This document shows positions 17,847-29,754 of a stretch of DNA of 64,000 nt, piece after piece (position 1 is the first letter of the stretch; each line of letters opens with the position of its first letter). The stretch is from an uncultured Clostridium sp. (GTDB taxonomy: Bacteria > Bacillota > Clostridia > Clostridiales > Clostridiaceae): assembly GCA_934746015.1 (NCBI GenBank), contig CAKVEW010000001.1, positions 248,001 to 312,000 on the forward strand, written 5' to 3'. The translations under genes were made by a program, and so were the position numbers. The notes beneath the pieces were generated by a model. That model was not told the DNA's origin. It did not search any database and worked only from the letters and a program-made list of their open reading frames with translations.

Positions 17847-19981
17847 TATTTTAACATTCTAATTATATCCACTTTACTTACATCTTTTCTATTTAACATA
17901 TCTATTAAACTTTCATTTTCAATTAGCTTCATTATTTGAGTTATAAGTTCAATATGATCTTCATTATTTGTACTTGCTATAGTTATAAATATATTTATAT
18001 TATTATGGCTTCCTATAGTAATAGGCTTACTATAGGTATTAATAGTAATACCGAAGTTTTTAACATAATTATCTGGTCTTGCGTGAGGGATTGCAATTCC
18101 ATCATCCACTACTATATAGGCACCTAAATTATTTATATTCTCTATCATTGCATCTATATATTCTTCAGTTATATCCTTATTTTTTAATAAAGGCATAGCA
18201 CTAAGTCTTATGGCTTCTTCCCAGTTATCTGCTACTAGATTCAATTGAATATTATCTTCAAAAATATATTTTCTTAATTCAATAGTCTTATTGTCATTAA
18301 TTTTATTAAAATAAGAACTCAAGTCATTTTTTAGTTTATTTTCATTTATAATATTTGTACTTTTTTCTATAATTCCTATAATTTCTTCTATATTAACTTC
18401 TTTGTTATTTATATTTTTTAGCTTGTCTATTTTTTCACTATTCTTTTGAATTGTTACCTTATCATTTATATTTTTCAAAGATAAATATTTCCCTAATTCC
18501 TGTCTATCATCATTACTTAAAATTGGAGATACTTTAATCACTGGAACCCTATAGTTTTTATCTATATTTACTGGTGAAATTATATAATCTATTTTCTCTT
18601 TTCCCTCCAATAATCTACTTATATTATGTATAGAAGTAACTCCTACTACATTAACTTCAAAGCTTCCCTTTATCTTAGCTTCAAGTAATCTTCCTGTGGC
18701 AAAACCAGCAGAACATGCTATTATTACATTTTTACTTCTTCCTCTTTCATCCTTTTTATTTTTTTCTATAGTGGCTTCAATATACATAACTATATATCCT
18801 ATTTCATCATCACTTAATATATATCCAAATTTATCTTCAATAAAATTAGTTCCTTCCTTTACTAATGTAAATTCATTTTTATAATTACTTATAATAGTAT
18901 CTAAAATTGGATTTTTGCTTATAATATTATATTTTAATCTAAATATTAAGCTTTTTAAGTGATTAATAAAACTTTCAAATAAGTTATTATCCATTCTAAA
19001 ACTTTTCCCATAAGTTAATCTTAAATTATCCATTATAGCCCCAGCTATATAACAAGCATCAAAATAATCCTTTGATTCAAATAAATCTCCTTCATTTTTA
19101 CTTCCAGATAATATTTTACTAGCAATAATATCAACTTCTTCTTTTCCTAAGTCAATAGAGAACTTTTCTTTAATCTTATGAGAAATTTCTAGAGCTGCTT
19201 CATATTCTTTTTTATAATTTGAGCTTAAGCTTTTATTTTCCTTATTAATTGGTAACTTTCCAGCCCTATTTATAATTACAAATAATGCAATTACTAAGCT
19301 TAGAAAGTCCTCTTCAGAAAATACTCCAAAATCCTTTTCTAACTCTTTAACTAATTCCTTTATATATTCCATATTCTTTTTATTTATATCTAACTTCTTA
19401 ATGCTACCTAAGATGCTATTATTTTCATTGTTATAAATTTTCTCTAAGGTTTCAATAATGTTATAGTTACTTTTATCAATAAGTAAACTTATCATTGCTT
19501 TTCTAATATCATTTTCATCTCCACTAATTTTAAAGCCTTTATTAGAAACCTTAATGATTTCTATATTATATTCACTAAGCCATTCCTTAACCTTCTTTAT
19601 ATCATTAACTAAAGTAGTTTTGCTTATGGATAACTTTTCTTGAAATTCGCTATAAATAAATACTCTATTTGAATTTAATAATTCATAAAGTAATATTCCA
19701 ACTCTCTCCTCTGTAGAAAATATATAGTTCTTTATATTAATATTATTTATAAGATTTTCTACTTTTGCTTCTTCTTCCTTAGATAAATTAAACTTTAATG
19801 GAGAATTAGGTTTTTTATCTATTTCTGTAATTTGATTTTCTCTTAGATATCTATTAATTTCATCAATATCATATCTAATCATTCTTTTTGAAACTCCAAG
19901 TCTATTTGCTAAATCTTCTACATTTAAATCAGTACCAGAATTAATTAGTAAATTTAATATTTCTATATACCTTATGTTCAA
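17846..19981 (-). CDS. PRD-containing PTS transcriptional regulator with EIIB- and EIIA-like domains
   Basis: MtlR/LicR-type transcription activator controlled by PTS phosphorylation. Order: HTH_11 at about 1-60 (LANRLGVSKRMIRYDIDEIN), Mga/HTH segment, two PRD domains (about 180-400, with DLGKEEVDIIASKI and GYIVMYIEATIEK), a gat-type EIIB-like domain with Cys in IIACSAGFATGRL, then a C-terminal EIIA with the phospho-acceptor His in GIAIPHARPD. The EIIA half closely resembles the separate EIIA encoded at 21837. From the TTG at 19981 (GGAGGAAGAGGA upstream) it has 711 aa. It lies downstream of, and likely controls, the Ula-like PTS operon. Confidence 0.92.
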   Translation of the reverse strand: MNIRYIEILNLLINSGTDLNVEDLANRLGVSKRMIRYDIDEINRYLRENQITEIDKKPNSPLKFNLSKEEEAKVENLINNINIKNYIFSTEERVGILLYELLNSNRVFIYSEFQEKLSISKTTLVNDIKKVKEWLSEYNIEIIKVSNKGFKISGDENDIRKAMISLLIDKSNYNIIETLEKIYNNENNSILGSIKKLDINKKNMEYIKELVKELEKDFGVFSEEDFLSLVIALFVIINRAGKLPINKENKSLSSNYKKEYEAALEISHKIKEKFSIDLGKEEVDIIASKILSGSKNEGDLFESKDYFDACYIAGAIMDNLRLTYGKSFRMDNNLFESFINHLKSLIFRLKYNIISKNPILDTIISNYKNEFTLVKEGTNFIEDKFGYILSDDEIGYIVMYIEATIEKNKKDERGRSKNVIIACSAGFATGRLLEAKIKGSFEVNVVGVTSIHNISRLLEGKEKIDYIISPVNIDKNYRVPVIKVSPILSNDDRQELGKYLSLKNINDKVTIQKNSEKIDKLKNINNKEVNIEEIIGIIEKSTNIINENKLKNDLSSYFNKINDNKTIELRKYIFEDNIQLNLVADNWEEAIRLSAMPLLKNKDITEEYIDAMIENINNLGAYIVVDDGIAIPHARPDNYVKNFGITINTYSKPITIGSHNNINIFITIASTNNEDHIELITQIMKLIENESLIDMLNRKDVSKVDIIRMLK

Positions 19982-20061
19982 TCCTCTTCCTCCTATCTTT
20001 TCTCTACTCAATTTAATTTTGTATTTATTATACACCTTAATATATGTCATTCCATAAATAA

Positions 20062-20085
20062 AGGCTAGATAATATTATCTAGCCT
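20062..20085. terminator. Perfect 24-base palindrome between EIIC and regulator
   Basis: AGGCTAGATAAT (20062-20073) is followed immediately by its exact inverse (20074-20085). In the minus direction it is followed by TTATTTAT, a weak T-rich tail. It may be a weak terminator or processing site between the EIIC and regulator genes. Confidence 0.5.
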
Positions 20086-20100
20086 AAATGGAAATTTTCT

Positions 20101-20115
20101 GGTCCCCTGGGGTCC
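20101..20115. repeat. Single REP-like unit
   Basis: GGTCCCCTGGGGTCC in the 72-base gap between the EIIC and regulator genes. It shares the TCTGGTCCCCTGGGGTCC core with the unit at 23195-23210 and CCCCTGGGGTCC with the transposase-linked doublet. Only one unit is present here. Confidence 0.75.
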
Positions 20116-20122
20116 AATTTTT

Positions 20123-21502
20123 TTACATTGCTTCTCCATCATCATAGTTATTATTAATAACCTTTGACTTTGTTTTCATAAAGCTTGGAACTAATACTGC
20201 AATTACTAGTAAAGCTAATAATATAATTACTCCTATAGATCCTAAGAATTCATAAAGCTTTCCTATTGCTAGACCTATAACACCAAAGTCAAAATCACCA
20301 AAGGTTGTATTTTGGAAACCTAAATTACCAAGTACAGGAAGTAATAATGCTGGAACAAAGGTAATTAATAATCCATTTACAAAAGCTCCAATTGCAGCTC
20401 CTTTTTTACCACCTGTTGCATTTCCATATATACCTGCTGTTGCTCCACAGAAGAAATGTGGTACAAGTCCTGGTATAATTAAAACTCCACCAGCTACTCC
20501 AAGTAATAACATTCCAATAACTCCACCTATAAAGCTAGAAACAAACCCTATAACAACTGCTGTTGGTGCATATGTGAAAAATACTGCACAGTCTACTGCT
20601 GGAATTGCATCTGGAATAACCTTTGTAGCTATACCTTGGAATGCTGGAAGTAAATCTCCAAGTATCATTCTAACACCTGCATAAACTATAGTAACACCTA
20701 CAGCAAATTTCATTGCTGACATTAAAGCAAATAACACCATGTTTTGTCCACCAGATAATTCAGTAACAAATTCATTTCCTGCAGCTATAGCAGCTATTAA
20801 ATAAAATACCATCATTGTTAAAGCTGTTGAAATTGTTGTATCTCTTAAGAAACTCCATTGTTCTGGTATTTCCATCTTTTCTGTACTATCTTCTGCTTTA
20901 CCAACTTTTCCACCTATCCATGCTGAAACATAATAAGCTAAGCTACCAAAGTGTCCCATAGCAACTTCATCACCATCAGTAACTTTTAAAGTATATTTTT
21001 GACCTATTGCTGGTAATATTGCACTAATTAATCCTAAGAAGGCTCCACCAATTCCAATTAAAGCTGCTCCTTCAAAGCCTGCTGTTTGTAAAACTGCTGA
21101 TAATAAACATGCCATAAAGAAACTATGATGTCCTGTTAAGAATATATATTTAAATTTAGTAAATCTTGCTATAAGAAGATTTGCTATATAACCTACTACT
21201 AATATAGACATAGTTTCAACACCAAGAACTTTTTGTGCAACTGAAACTATTGCTTCATTATTTGGAATAACTCCAGTAATGTGGAATCCCTTTTGAATCA
21301 TTTCTCCTAAAGGATTCAAATTAGAAACGATAAAATCTGCACCTGCTCCTAACATTAAATAACCAAGTATAGGTTTTAAAGTTCCTGTGAAAACCTTATG
21401 CGTTGGTTTTCTCAAAGCAACTAATCCTATAAAGGCCATTAAACCCATTAATAATGCAGGTTCTTTTAAGAAATCTCTAAAAAACGCTAAAATACCTTCC
21501 AT
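20123..21502 (-). CDS. PTS EIIC, ascorbate (UlaA/SgaT) family
   Basis: Membrane channel of an L-ascorbate-class PTS, 459 aa with about eleven hydrophobic segments. Family blocks seen: LGYLMLGAGADFIVSNL, FLTGHHSFFMACLLSAV, GDEVAMGHFGSLAYYVSAW and FFCGATAGIYGNATGGKKGA. It imports and, with EIIA and EIIB, phosphorylates its substrate. The neighbouring genes (EIIB, EIIA, transaldolase) are on one transcript. No UlaD-like decarboxylase or UlaE/F is present, so the substrate may be another sugar or polyol rather than ascorbate. Confidence 0.93.
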   Translation of the reverse strand: MEGILAFFRDFLKEPALLMGLMAFIGLVALRKPTHKVFTGTLKPILGYLMLGAGADFIVSNLNPLGEMIQKGFHITGVIPNNEAIVSVAQKVLGVETMSILVVGYIANLLIARFTKFKYIFLTGHHSFFMACLLSAVLQTAGFEGAALIGIGGAFLGLISAILPAIGQKYTLKVTDGDEVAMGHFGSLAYYVSAWIGGKVGKAEDSTEKMEIPEQWSFLRDTTISTALTMMVFYLIAAIAAGNEFVTELSGGQNMVLFALMSAMKFAVGVTIVYAGVRMILGDLLPAFQGIATKVIPDAIPAVDCAVFFTYAPTAVVIGFVSSFIGGVIGMLLLGVAGGVLIIPGLVPHFFCGATAGIYGNATGGKKGAAIGAFVNGLLITFVPALLLPVLGNLGFQNTTFGDFDFGVIGLAIGKLYEFLGSIGVIILLALLVIAVLVPSFMKTKSKVINNNYDDGEAM

Positions 21503-21541
21503 AATACCATTCTCCTTTATAAATAATAATTAAAATAAATG

Positions 21542-21823
21542 CTAATTTAACTCTAAATTCTTTTCTTTAAGTTTTTCTAATATATCTTCTTTTATTTTCT
21601 TCTTGTTTATATAACTTCTAACAATTAAAGTTTTATCCTTATTAAAGTGTGGAGCTAGTTCTTTAACAGTTACAAAAAGATCACAGCCCTTTCCTACAGC
21701 TGCACTAACATCACAAGATTCTACATCTGCCTTTATCCCCTCCTCATCACATATTTCTTGTATTTTCATAGCTAACATTAAACTGCTTCCTATTCCATTT
21801 CCACATACAGTTATAATTTTCAT
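21542..21823 (-). CDS. PTS EIIB, ascorbate (UlaB/SgaB) family
   Basis: Soluble 93-aa phosphocarrier that passes phosphate from EIIA to the sugar. The phospho-cysteine is Cys7 in TVCGNGIGSSLML, the P-loop-like signature of lactose/ascorbate-type EIIB. It lies 13 bases after EIIA and 39 bases before EIIC. Length is normal for the family. Confidence 0.93.
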   Translation of the reverse strand: MKIITVCGNGIGSSLMLAMKIQEICDEEGIKADVESCDVSAAVGKGCDLFVTVKELAPHFNKDKTLIVRSYINKKKIKEDILEKLKEKNLELN

Positions 21824-21836
21824 AACTAATTCCCCC

Positions 21837-22301
21837 TTAATTTCTTGTATTTCTTTTATAAACTTCTAAAATAACATTTAATAAATCCTTTTTTGAATTA
21901 CAGTTCTCTGCTTCCTTTAGTAAATCCTCATCATCCAAGATATAAGATAAGTCTTGCAAAAGCTCAATATGTGATTTATTTTCTTTAGCACAAATTGCAA
22001 ATATAAGCTTAACAGGATCAAATTCACTACTTCCAAAATTTATTCCTTTTTCTAAAGATATTACTGAAATTCCCAATTCCAAAGCTCCAGAGTCAGGTCT
22101 TCCATGAGGCATTGCTATTCCAGGAGCCATTACTATATATGGCCCCATTTCCTTAACTGTGTCTATCATAGCTTCTATATATTTTTCCTCAATTTTTTCA
22201 TTTTTTAATAGTAATTTCCCTGCTACAGCCACTGCTTCTTCCCAATTCTCAGCCTTGATATTTACATCAATAGCTTCCTCAGTTAATAATTTTTCTATCA
22301 T
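21837..22301 (-). CDS. PTS EIIA, mannitol/fructose (UlaC) type
   Basis: Cytosolic EIIA that takes phosphate from HPr and gives it to EIIB. The phospho-acceptor His is in GIAMPHGRPDSG (about residue 66), with KLIFAICAKENKSHIELL typical of the PTS_EIIA_2 fold. The second ATG (22301) has AGAGG 7 bases upstream and is preferred over the ATG at 22307. It is 154 aa and strongly resembles the EIIA domain at the end of the PRD regulator of the same operon. Confidence 0.93.
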   Translation of the reverse strand: MIEKLLTEEAIDVNIKAENWEEAVAVAGKLLLKNEKIEEKYIEAMIDTVKEMGPYIVMAPGIAMPHGRPDSGALELGISVISLEKGINFGSSEFDPVKLIFAICAKENKSHIELLQDLSYILDDEDLLKEAENCNSKKDLLNVILEVYKRNTRN

Positions 22302-22326
22302 AGTCATACCTCTCTTAAATCAAACC

Positions 22327-23043
22327 CTATTCCATAATTGAAAATCCCAAACTATTTGCATCTTTAAAGAAATCTTTTACTGTTTCTATAGAATACTCAT
22401 TTAAATCTTTACCTAATAAATTCATCTTCTTTAATATGCTATTTGGAACAGTAATAATATCACAGTCTATTTTATCAGCATCAATAATACTATAAAGTTC
22501 TCTACAGCTTGCCCATAAAATCTCTACCTTATGATATTCTCTTGCGATTTCAATAGCTTCTTTCATTATTCCTATTGGATCCACTCCTGCATCTGCTATT
22601 CTTCCAGCAAATATTGAAATAATAGCTGGAGTATCTTTATTTAATACACTTAGGACATCCTTTACTTGTTGATAAGTAAATATTGCAGTTATATTAAGCT
22701 TAACATTTTCATCTGCCAAGGTTTTAATTACATTACCATTAAATTCTCCTTTAGTATTTACTACTGGAACTTTTACATAAACGTTTTCAGACCAAGTAAA
22801 AAGTTCTCTTCCTTCTTTAAGAATTGTTTCTTCATCATCTCCAAAAACTTCAAAAGAAATTGGCATATCCTTTATTTCCTTTAATACATTCTTCCCAAAA
22901 TCCCTATAATTCTTTATTCCAGCAGCTTTCATTAATGAAGGGTTTGTAGTAAATCCACTAACAATTCCTTTATTGTATTCTTCAAGCATTGATTTTAAAT
23001 CAGCACCATCTGCATATATTTTTACCTTTAAATCTCTTACCAT
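22327..23043 (-). CDS. Transaldolase-family aldolase (fructose-6-phosphate aldolase-like)
   Basis: Class I aldolase of the transaldolase/FSA group. It opens KIYADGADLKSMLEEY and has GFTTNPSLM (substrate loop). The Schiff-base Lys is in NVYVKVPVV, followed by LNITAIFTYQQV and ISIFAGRIADAG. At 238 aa it is somewhat longer than FSA (about 220) and much shorter than TalB. It is the first gene of the Ula-like PTS operon, ahead of EIIA, EIIB and EIIC, so it probably cleaves or interconverts the phosphorylated sugar imported by that PTS. A -10-like TATAAT precedes it with TTAAAT 17 bases further up. Confidence 0.88.
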   Translation of the reverse strand: MVRDLKVKIYADGADLKSMLEEYNKGIVSGFTTNPSLMKAAGIKNYRDFGKNVLKEIKDMPISFEVFGDDEETILKEGRELFTWSENVYVKVPVVNTKGEFNGNVIKTLADENVKLNITAIFTYQQVKDVLSVLNKDTPAIISIFAGRIADAGVDPIGIMKEAIEIAREYHKVEILWASCRELYSIIDADKIDCDIITVPNSILKKMNLLGKDLNEYSIETVKDFFKDANSLGFSIME

Positions 23044-23172
23044 TTGCCTCTCTCCTTCGCTTTATTATTGTTAGTATTATAATACAATAATAATATTCAT
23101 TTAAGAATATCATTTTATTTCCCTTTTAATAGGAAATAAAAAAGTACCTATAAGCAAAATTGGAAAATAAAT

Positions 23173-23210
23173 GGGCCCCAGGGGACCAAATTTCTGGTCC
23201 CCTGGGGTCC
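23173..23210. repeat. REP doublet: 16-bp inverted repeat after GH1 gene
   Basis: Arms 23173-23188 and 23195-23210 are inverted copies with one mismatch and a 6-base spacer. Both contain the CCCCAGGGG/CCCCTGGGG core of the transposase-linked units. It begins 11 bases beyond the stop of the 6-phospho-beta-glucosidase gene and could also act as its terminator hairpin, though no T run follows. Confidence 0.8.
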
Positions 23211-23221
23211 TATTATATTAC

Positions 23222-24667
<1,446 letters not shown>

Positions 24668-24674
24668 CTATTCT

Positions 24675-26546
<1,872 letters not shown>

Positions 26547-26639
26547 TTATATAAAAAGTTATGAATATAAATAATAATGATATGAACTTGGCCAAGATTT
26601 AAATATATTAATATTATTTTTCATACTTTATTTAAAACT

Positions 26640-26797
26640 AAAAAAGACCTAAGCTTATTAAGATAGCCACAAATATAATCTATAGATGCAATTATAATTT
26701 CATATATAATTACATAATAATAACAGTGTTATATCTTTCTATAGTTATATGACTAATCTTTTAAACTTAGGTCACGCCTGCTAAACAGTAACGATCC
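26640..26797 (-). promoter_or_regulatory. RAT antiterminator plus terminator leader of first bgl PTS operon
   Basis: In the minus direction, 26797-26770 reads GGATCGTTACTG, a short loop, then GCAGGCGTGACC. This is a clear RAT site, the RNA hairpin bound by LicT/BglG proteins. It overlaps ACCTAAG, which can pair with CTTAGGT followed by TTTTTTA near 26640-26653 to form a terminator. The loop between the arms is long (over 100 bases). Antitermination would let transcription from licT pass into the PTS gene. The gap 26517-26805 holds no gene. Confidence 0.88.
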
Positions 26798-26805
26798 TAC
26801 AATAT

Positions 26806-27648
26806 TTATTTTTTATTACTAATACTTGATAATCTATTTAAGTGTAATGTTAAATAAAGTAGTTCATTTTCACTTACATCCCACTTATAAGTAACTTCAA
26901 GAAATATTTTAATTTTCTTAGCACATTTATAATCTTCAGGATACTTAATCTTTACTATTTCTAATAAAGATGTATCAACATTTACGCTTTCATTTTTAAA
27001 TTGTCTTTGAATAAAGCAACGCAAATGTGCTATAAACCTTGTATAATCAAAGGAATATTCATTCATATCTATTCCATAATTATATTTAACAATATGTAAT
27101 ATACTGTCTATTATTTTTGTTAATAATACCGTTTCCTCCATATTAGCTGTCTCAAGATGAGCATTTGCAAAATGTAATGCTATAAAAGCTGCCTCTGAGT
27201 CTGCAATATTCTTCTTTGTTTTTAATTTTAAATACTCAACAGCTTCTTTAGAAAACTTATATTCTTCAGGATATATTTGCTTTATTTCCCATTGGAGTGG
27301 ATTTTTAAATACTAACCCCTCATCTATCCTTTTAAGCATATAACTTATATGATCTGATAGAGTAATTAAAATATTATCATTTAATTTATATCCTAAATAT
27401 TCTTCTCCCATTTTAATAATTTCACTTGCAAGCTCTACATCTTTCAAAGGTATTCTAGATAATAATGTATTAAGCTCATTTAGTGAATATTCATTATTAA
27501 ATATAAATCTCTTTTCTATTTTATTAGTATCTATTAAATCTTTAGGAAACTTTTGATATCCAACTCCTTTTCCCATAACAATTAATTCTTCATTAAGGTC
27601 ATTAACAACAAGTACAACATTGTTGTTAAATACTTTCTTAATACGCAT
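26806..27648 (-). CDS. licT: BglG/LicT-family transcription antiterminator, first copy
   Basis: RNA-binding antiterminator controlled by PTS phosphorylation. From the ATG at 27648 (GGAGG upstream) it is 280 aa: CAT RNA-binding domain about 1-55 (MRIKKVFNNNVVLVVND), PRD1 (about 65-170, with ITLSDHISYML), PRD2 (about 172-278, with YTRFIAHLRCF and LTLHLNRLS). The longer reading from 27720 would start inside the leader terminator and is rejected. It precedes the PTS and GH1 genes, and a second RAT lies in its own leader, so it also controls itself. Confidence 0.95.
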   Translation of the reverse strand: MRIKKVFNNNVVLVVNDLNEELIVMGKGVGYQKFPKDLIDTNKIEKRFIFNNEYSLNELNTLLSRIPLKDVELASEIIKMGEEYLGYKLNDNILITLSDHISYMLKRIDEGLVFKNPLQWEIKQIYPEEYKFSKEAVEYLKLKTKKNIADSEAAFIALHFANAHLETANMEETVLLTKIIDSILHIVKYNYGIDMNEYSFDYTRFIAHLRCFIQRQFKNESVNVDTSLLEIVKIKYPEDYKCAKKIKIFLEVTYKWDVSENELLYLTLHLNRLSSISNKK

Positions 27649-27665
27649 ATATACCTCCGAAACAA

Positions 27666-27752
27666 TAAAAAATGACCCAAAATAGTGATATGCAATATAC
27701 ATACCATTATCTTCGGTCACGCCTGATCAAATAAATACGTCAGTAACGATCC
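27666..27752 (-). promoter_or_regulatory. RAT with enlarged loop plus terminator in licT leader (first copy)
   Basis: In the minus direction 27752-27715 reads GGATCGTTACTG, then an unusually long insert, then CAGGCGTGACC. Compared with the 28-29-base RATs elsewhere in the window, this one is about 10 bases longer in the apical loop. TGACC at its end can pair with GGTCA at 27673-27677, followed by a T run, forming an imperfect terminator. Confidence 0.8.
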
Positions 27753-27810
27753 ATATAAAATACTTTTTAAATAATTTCTTTTCAATGTATTGAAAATTTA
27801 ATTTAATTAA

Positions 27811-27839
27811 ATTATAAGTGAAAACTTATTCATTGTCAA
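27811..27839 (-). promoter_or_regulatory. Consensus sigma-A promoter of first licT operon
   Basis: TTGACA (27834-27839) and TATAAT (27811-27816), both perfect, with a 17-base spacer on the minus strand, about 60 bases upstream of the RAT. The strong promoter fits control by attenuation rather than by promoter activity. Confidence 0.9.
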
Positions 27840-27884
27840 TATAATAATATACTGATAATTGTATTATTTATTTTTATCATGGTA

Positions 27885-28430
27885 TTAATTGGTAAAAATT
27901 TTCTCATTTATATACGTCATTTTCTTTTCAATATCCATTAAAAATTCCTTTATATCTTTATCTTCCTTAAAGACACGATAAGGTAATAAAATTACTCCAT
28001 TTCCCTTATATAAGATAACAAACATATTATTTATAGGAATTATTTTTGATACATCCTTATAATTTATCTCTATATTGTTTCCTCTATCCTTAATAACAAT
28101 ATTCTTATCCCTAAATTCAGCTGTAATATTTTCAAAGGCCTTTATATTAACCCTTTCAAAAATACTTTCATTAAATTGTTTTCCTAAAATCCACTTCCAA
28201 ATCTTAGGTACAGCAATAAATATCCAAAGAGAAATTAATAAAACTGATAAAAGAATATATTGCCACTTATTATATAACTTAAAGAAAATATCACTTACAA
28301 TTATTAATGTTGGTATAGAAGTGGCTATCCACAGCTTTCTATTTTTACTTTCCTTAGAAAGTCCATATCTAAACCTTAAAAACTCTAAATACTCCTCTTT
28401 ATTTATTGCAAACTGAAATACACCGTTCAT
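27885..28430 (-). CDS. YcxB-like membrane protein
   Basis: 181-aa protein with two adjacent hydrophobic segments (about residues 40-58 and 61-80) followed by a soluble C-terminal domain with alternating beta-strand character (FRDKNIVIKDRGNNIEINY, IIPINNMFVILYKG, VILLPYRVF). This is the pattern of YcxB-like proteins of unknown function. Start is the ATG at 28430 with AAAGGTG upstream; the nagA stop is one base before it, so it is the last gene of the amino-sugar operon. Its link to sugar use is positional only. Confidence 0.75.
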   Translation of the reverse strand: MNGVFQFAINKEEYLEFLRFRYGLSKESKNRKLWIATSIPTLIIVSDIFFKLYNKWQYILLSVLLISLWIFIAVPKIWKWILGKQFNESIFERVNIKAFENITAEFRDKNIVIKDRGNNIEINYKDVSKIIPINNMFVILYKGNGVILLPYRVFKEDKDIKEFLMDIEKKMTYINEKIFTN

Positions 28431-28431
28431 A

Positions 28432-29559
28432 CTATTCACCTTTATATACCTCTCTGCCCTTACAATATGTCCACATAACTTTAAAATCTGAATTTGTTAT
28501 TACTAAGTCTGCATCTTTATTTATCTCAATAGATCCCTTATTATTATTTATACCTAACATTTTAGCTGGGTTAATAGTTGCAGAATTAATTGCTGTTACT
28601 AAAGGAAGCTTAGCTTTTTTAATTAAATTATTTATCCCCTCATTTATCTTTAATGACGATCCACAAAGATTACCTTCACTATTTACAAATTGGCCATCAT
28701 CCGTTCTTGTAATTCCTAGAGGTAATTCCCCCATATAACCCTTTAATGGAAAAGCATCACTAACTAATATAAGCTTCTCTTTTCCCTTTAGCCTTCCTAG
28801 TATTCTAACAGCCTCAAAGGATACATGTCTTCCATCACCAATAACCTCTGTATAAAGATCATCTATATCCATAGCCGCTCCTATTACACCAACTTCTCTA
28901 TGATGAAATCTAGGACACCCATTATAAGTATGAGTTATAGATATAGCTCCATGATTCATAGCATTTTTTACAATCTTATAGGTAGCATTACTATGTCCAA
29001 CACTTACCCTTATACCTTTGCTACTTGCATATTCACATACTTTAAAACCTTCATCCTCTTCTGGTGCAATACATATAAGCTTTAAATTATTATCAGCAGC
29101 ATCTATATATCTTTTAAGAACATCTATAGAAGGCTTTACTATAAAATCCTTACATTGAGCCCCTCTAGTCTTTTCTGAAATAAAATTACCCTCCATATAT
29201 ATTCCTAAAATTTCTGCTCCATCATTATTACTCATAGTAGTAACTATATTTTTATATGCTTTTATATTATCAGCTTCAGATTGAGTTTCAACTGCAGGTA
29301 AAAATGAAGTAACCCCTTCTTCTGGTAAATATCTTTTCCACTTCACTAATTCCTCTGATGATGATTTTGATGCACTTATTCCTCCATAACCATGACTATG
29401 TATATCAATAAAGCCTGGAAGAATATAATTTTCTCCATAATCAACATCTGGAGTTTCTTTATTATATTCTTGAATCTTAATGATTTTATCTCCTTCAATT
29501 GTTAATTGAGCTGCTACAAAATCCTCATGTAACCATACATTTTTACTTTGTATTATCAT
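28432..29559 (-). CDS. nagA: N-acetylglucosamine-6-phosphate deacetylase
   Basis: Removes acetate from GlcNAc-6-P, giving glucosamine-6-P. Amidohydrolase fold: metal site FIDIHSHGYGG near residue 50, Glu in YMEGNFISEKTRGAQ, His in VSVGHSNATYK, His in ITHTYNGCPRFHHREVG, and Asp in LILVSDAFPLKG. The ATG at 29559 has GGGGTG 6 bases upstream; the in-frame GTG at 29568 is part of that site. 375 aa is normal. With nanE upstream it channels ManNAc-6-P or GlcNAc-6-P into glycolysis. No nagB is visible in this window. Confidence 0.93.
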   Translation of the reverse strand: MIIQSKNVWLHEDFVAAQLTIEGDKIIKIQEYNKETPDVDYGENYILPGFIDIHSHGYGGISASKSSSEELVKWKRYLPEEGVTSFLPAVETQSEADNIKAYKNIVTTMSNNDGAEILGIYMEGNFISEKTRGAQCKDFIVKPSIDVLKRYIDAADNNLKLICIAPEEDEGFKVCEYASSKGIRVSVGHSNATYKIVKNAMNHGAISITHTYNGCPRFHHREVGVIGAAMDIDDLYTEVIGDGRHVSFEAVRILGRLKGKEKLILVSDAFPLKGYMGELPLGITRTDDGQFVNSEGNLCGSSLKINEGINNLIKKAKLPLVTAINSATINPAKMLGINNNKGSIEINKDADLVITNSDFKVMWTYCKGREVYKGE

Positions 29560-29580
29560 AGATTTCACCCCAATATTAAT

Positions 29581-29714
29581 AATGTAAAATGTAAAATGTA
29601 AAATGTAGAATGTAGAATTGAGGTGGGAACTCCTTTCGGAGTTCCATTTTTAATTATCAATTAATTAATTAATTAATTAATAATTGCCTCAATATCTTAT
29701 ACTCTGCATTCTAC
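29581..29714. repeat. MITE-like element with nested inverted repeats
   Basis: Between nanE and nagA. Nested complementary parts: GTAGAATG (29605-29612) with CATTCTAC (29707-29714); TTGAGG (29618-29623) with CCTCAA (29687-29692); and a central hairpin GGAACTCC-TTTC-GGAGTTCC (29626-29645). It also has tandem AATGTAA heptamers at 29581-29604 and a (TTAA)n run at 29661-29680. No coding capacity. It resembles small non-autonomous elements scattered in clostridial genomes. The central hairpin plus T tail could act as a plus-strand terminator. Confidence 0.7.
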
Positions 29715-29754
29715 TTTAAATTTCTCCATTAATACTTTTAATATTCTAATTCCC

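Noticed and set aside
27649..27720. N-terminal extension of the first licT
   Set aside because: It overlaps the leader terminator and has no ribosome site, while GGAGG precedes the internal ATG that begins the conserved CAT domain.
29581..29680. Tandem AATGTAA and TTAA repeats that could look like a repeat array
   Set aside because: Repeats are 4-7 bases, contiguous and without spacers, so they are not CRISPR; they belong to the MITE-like element.
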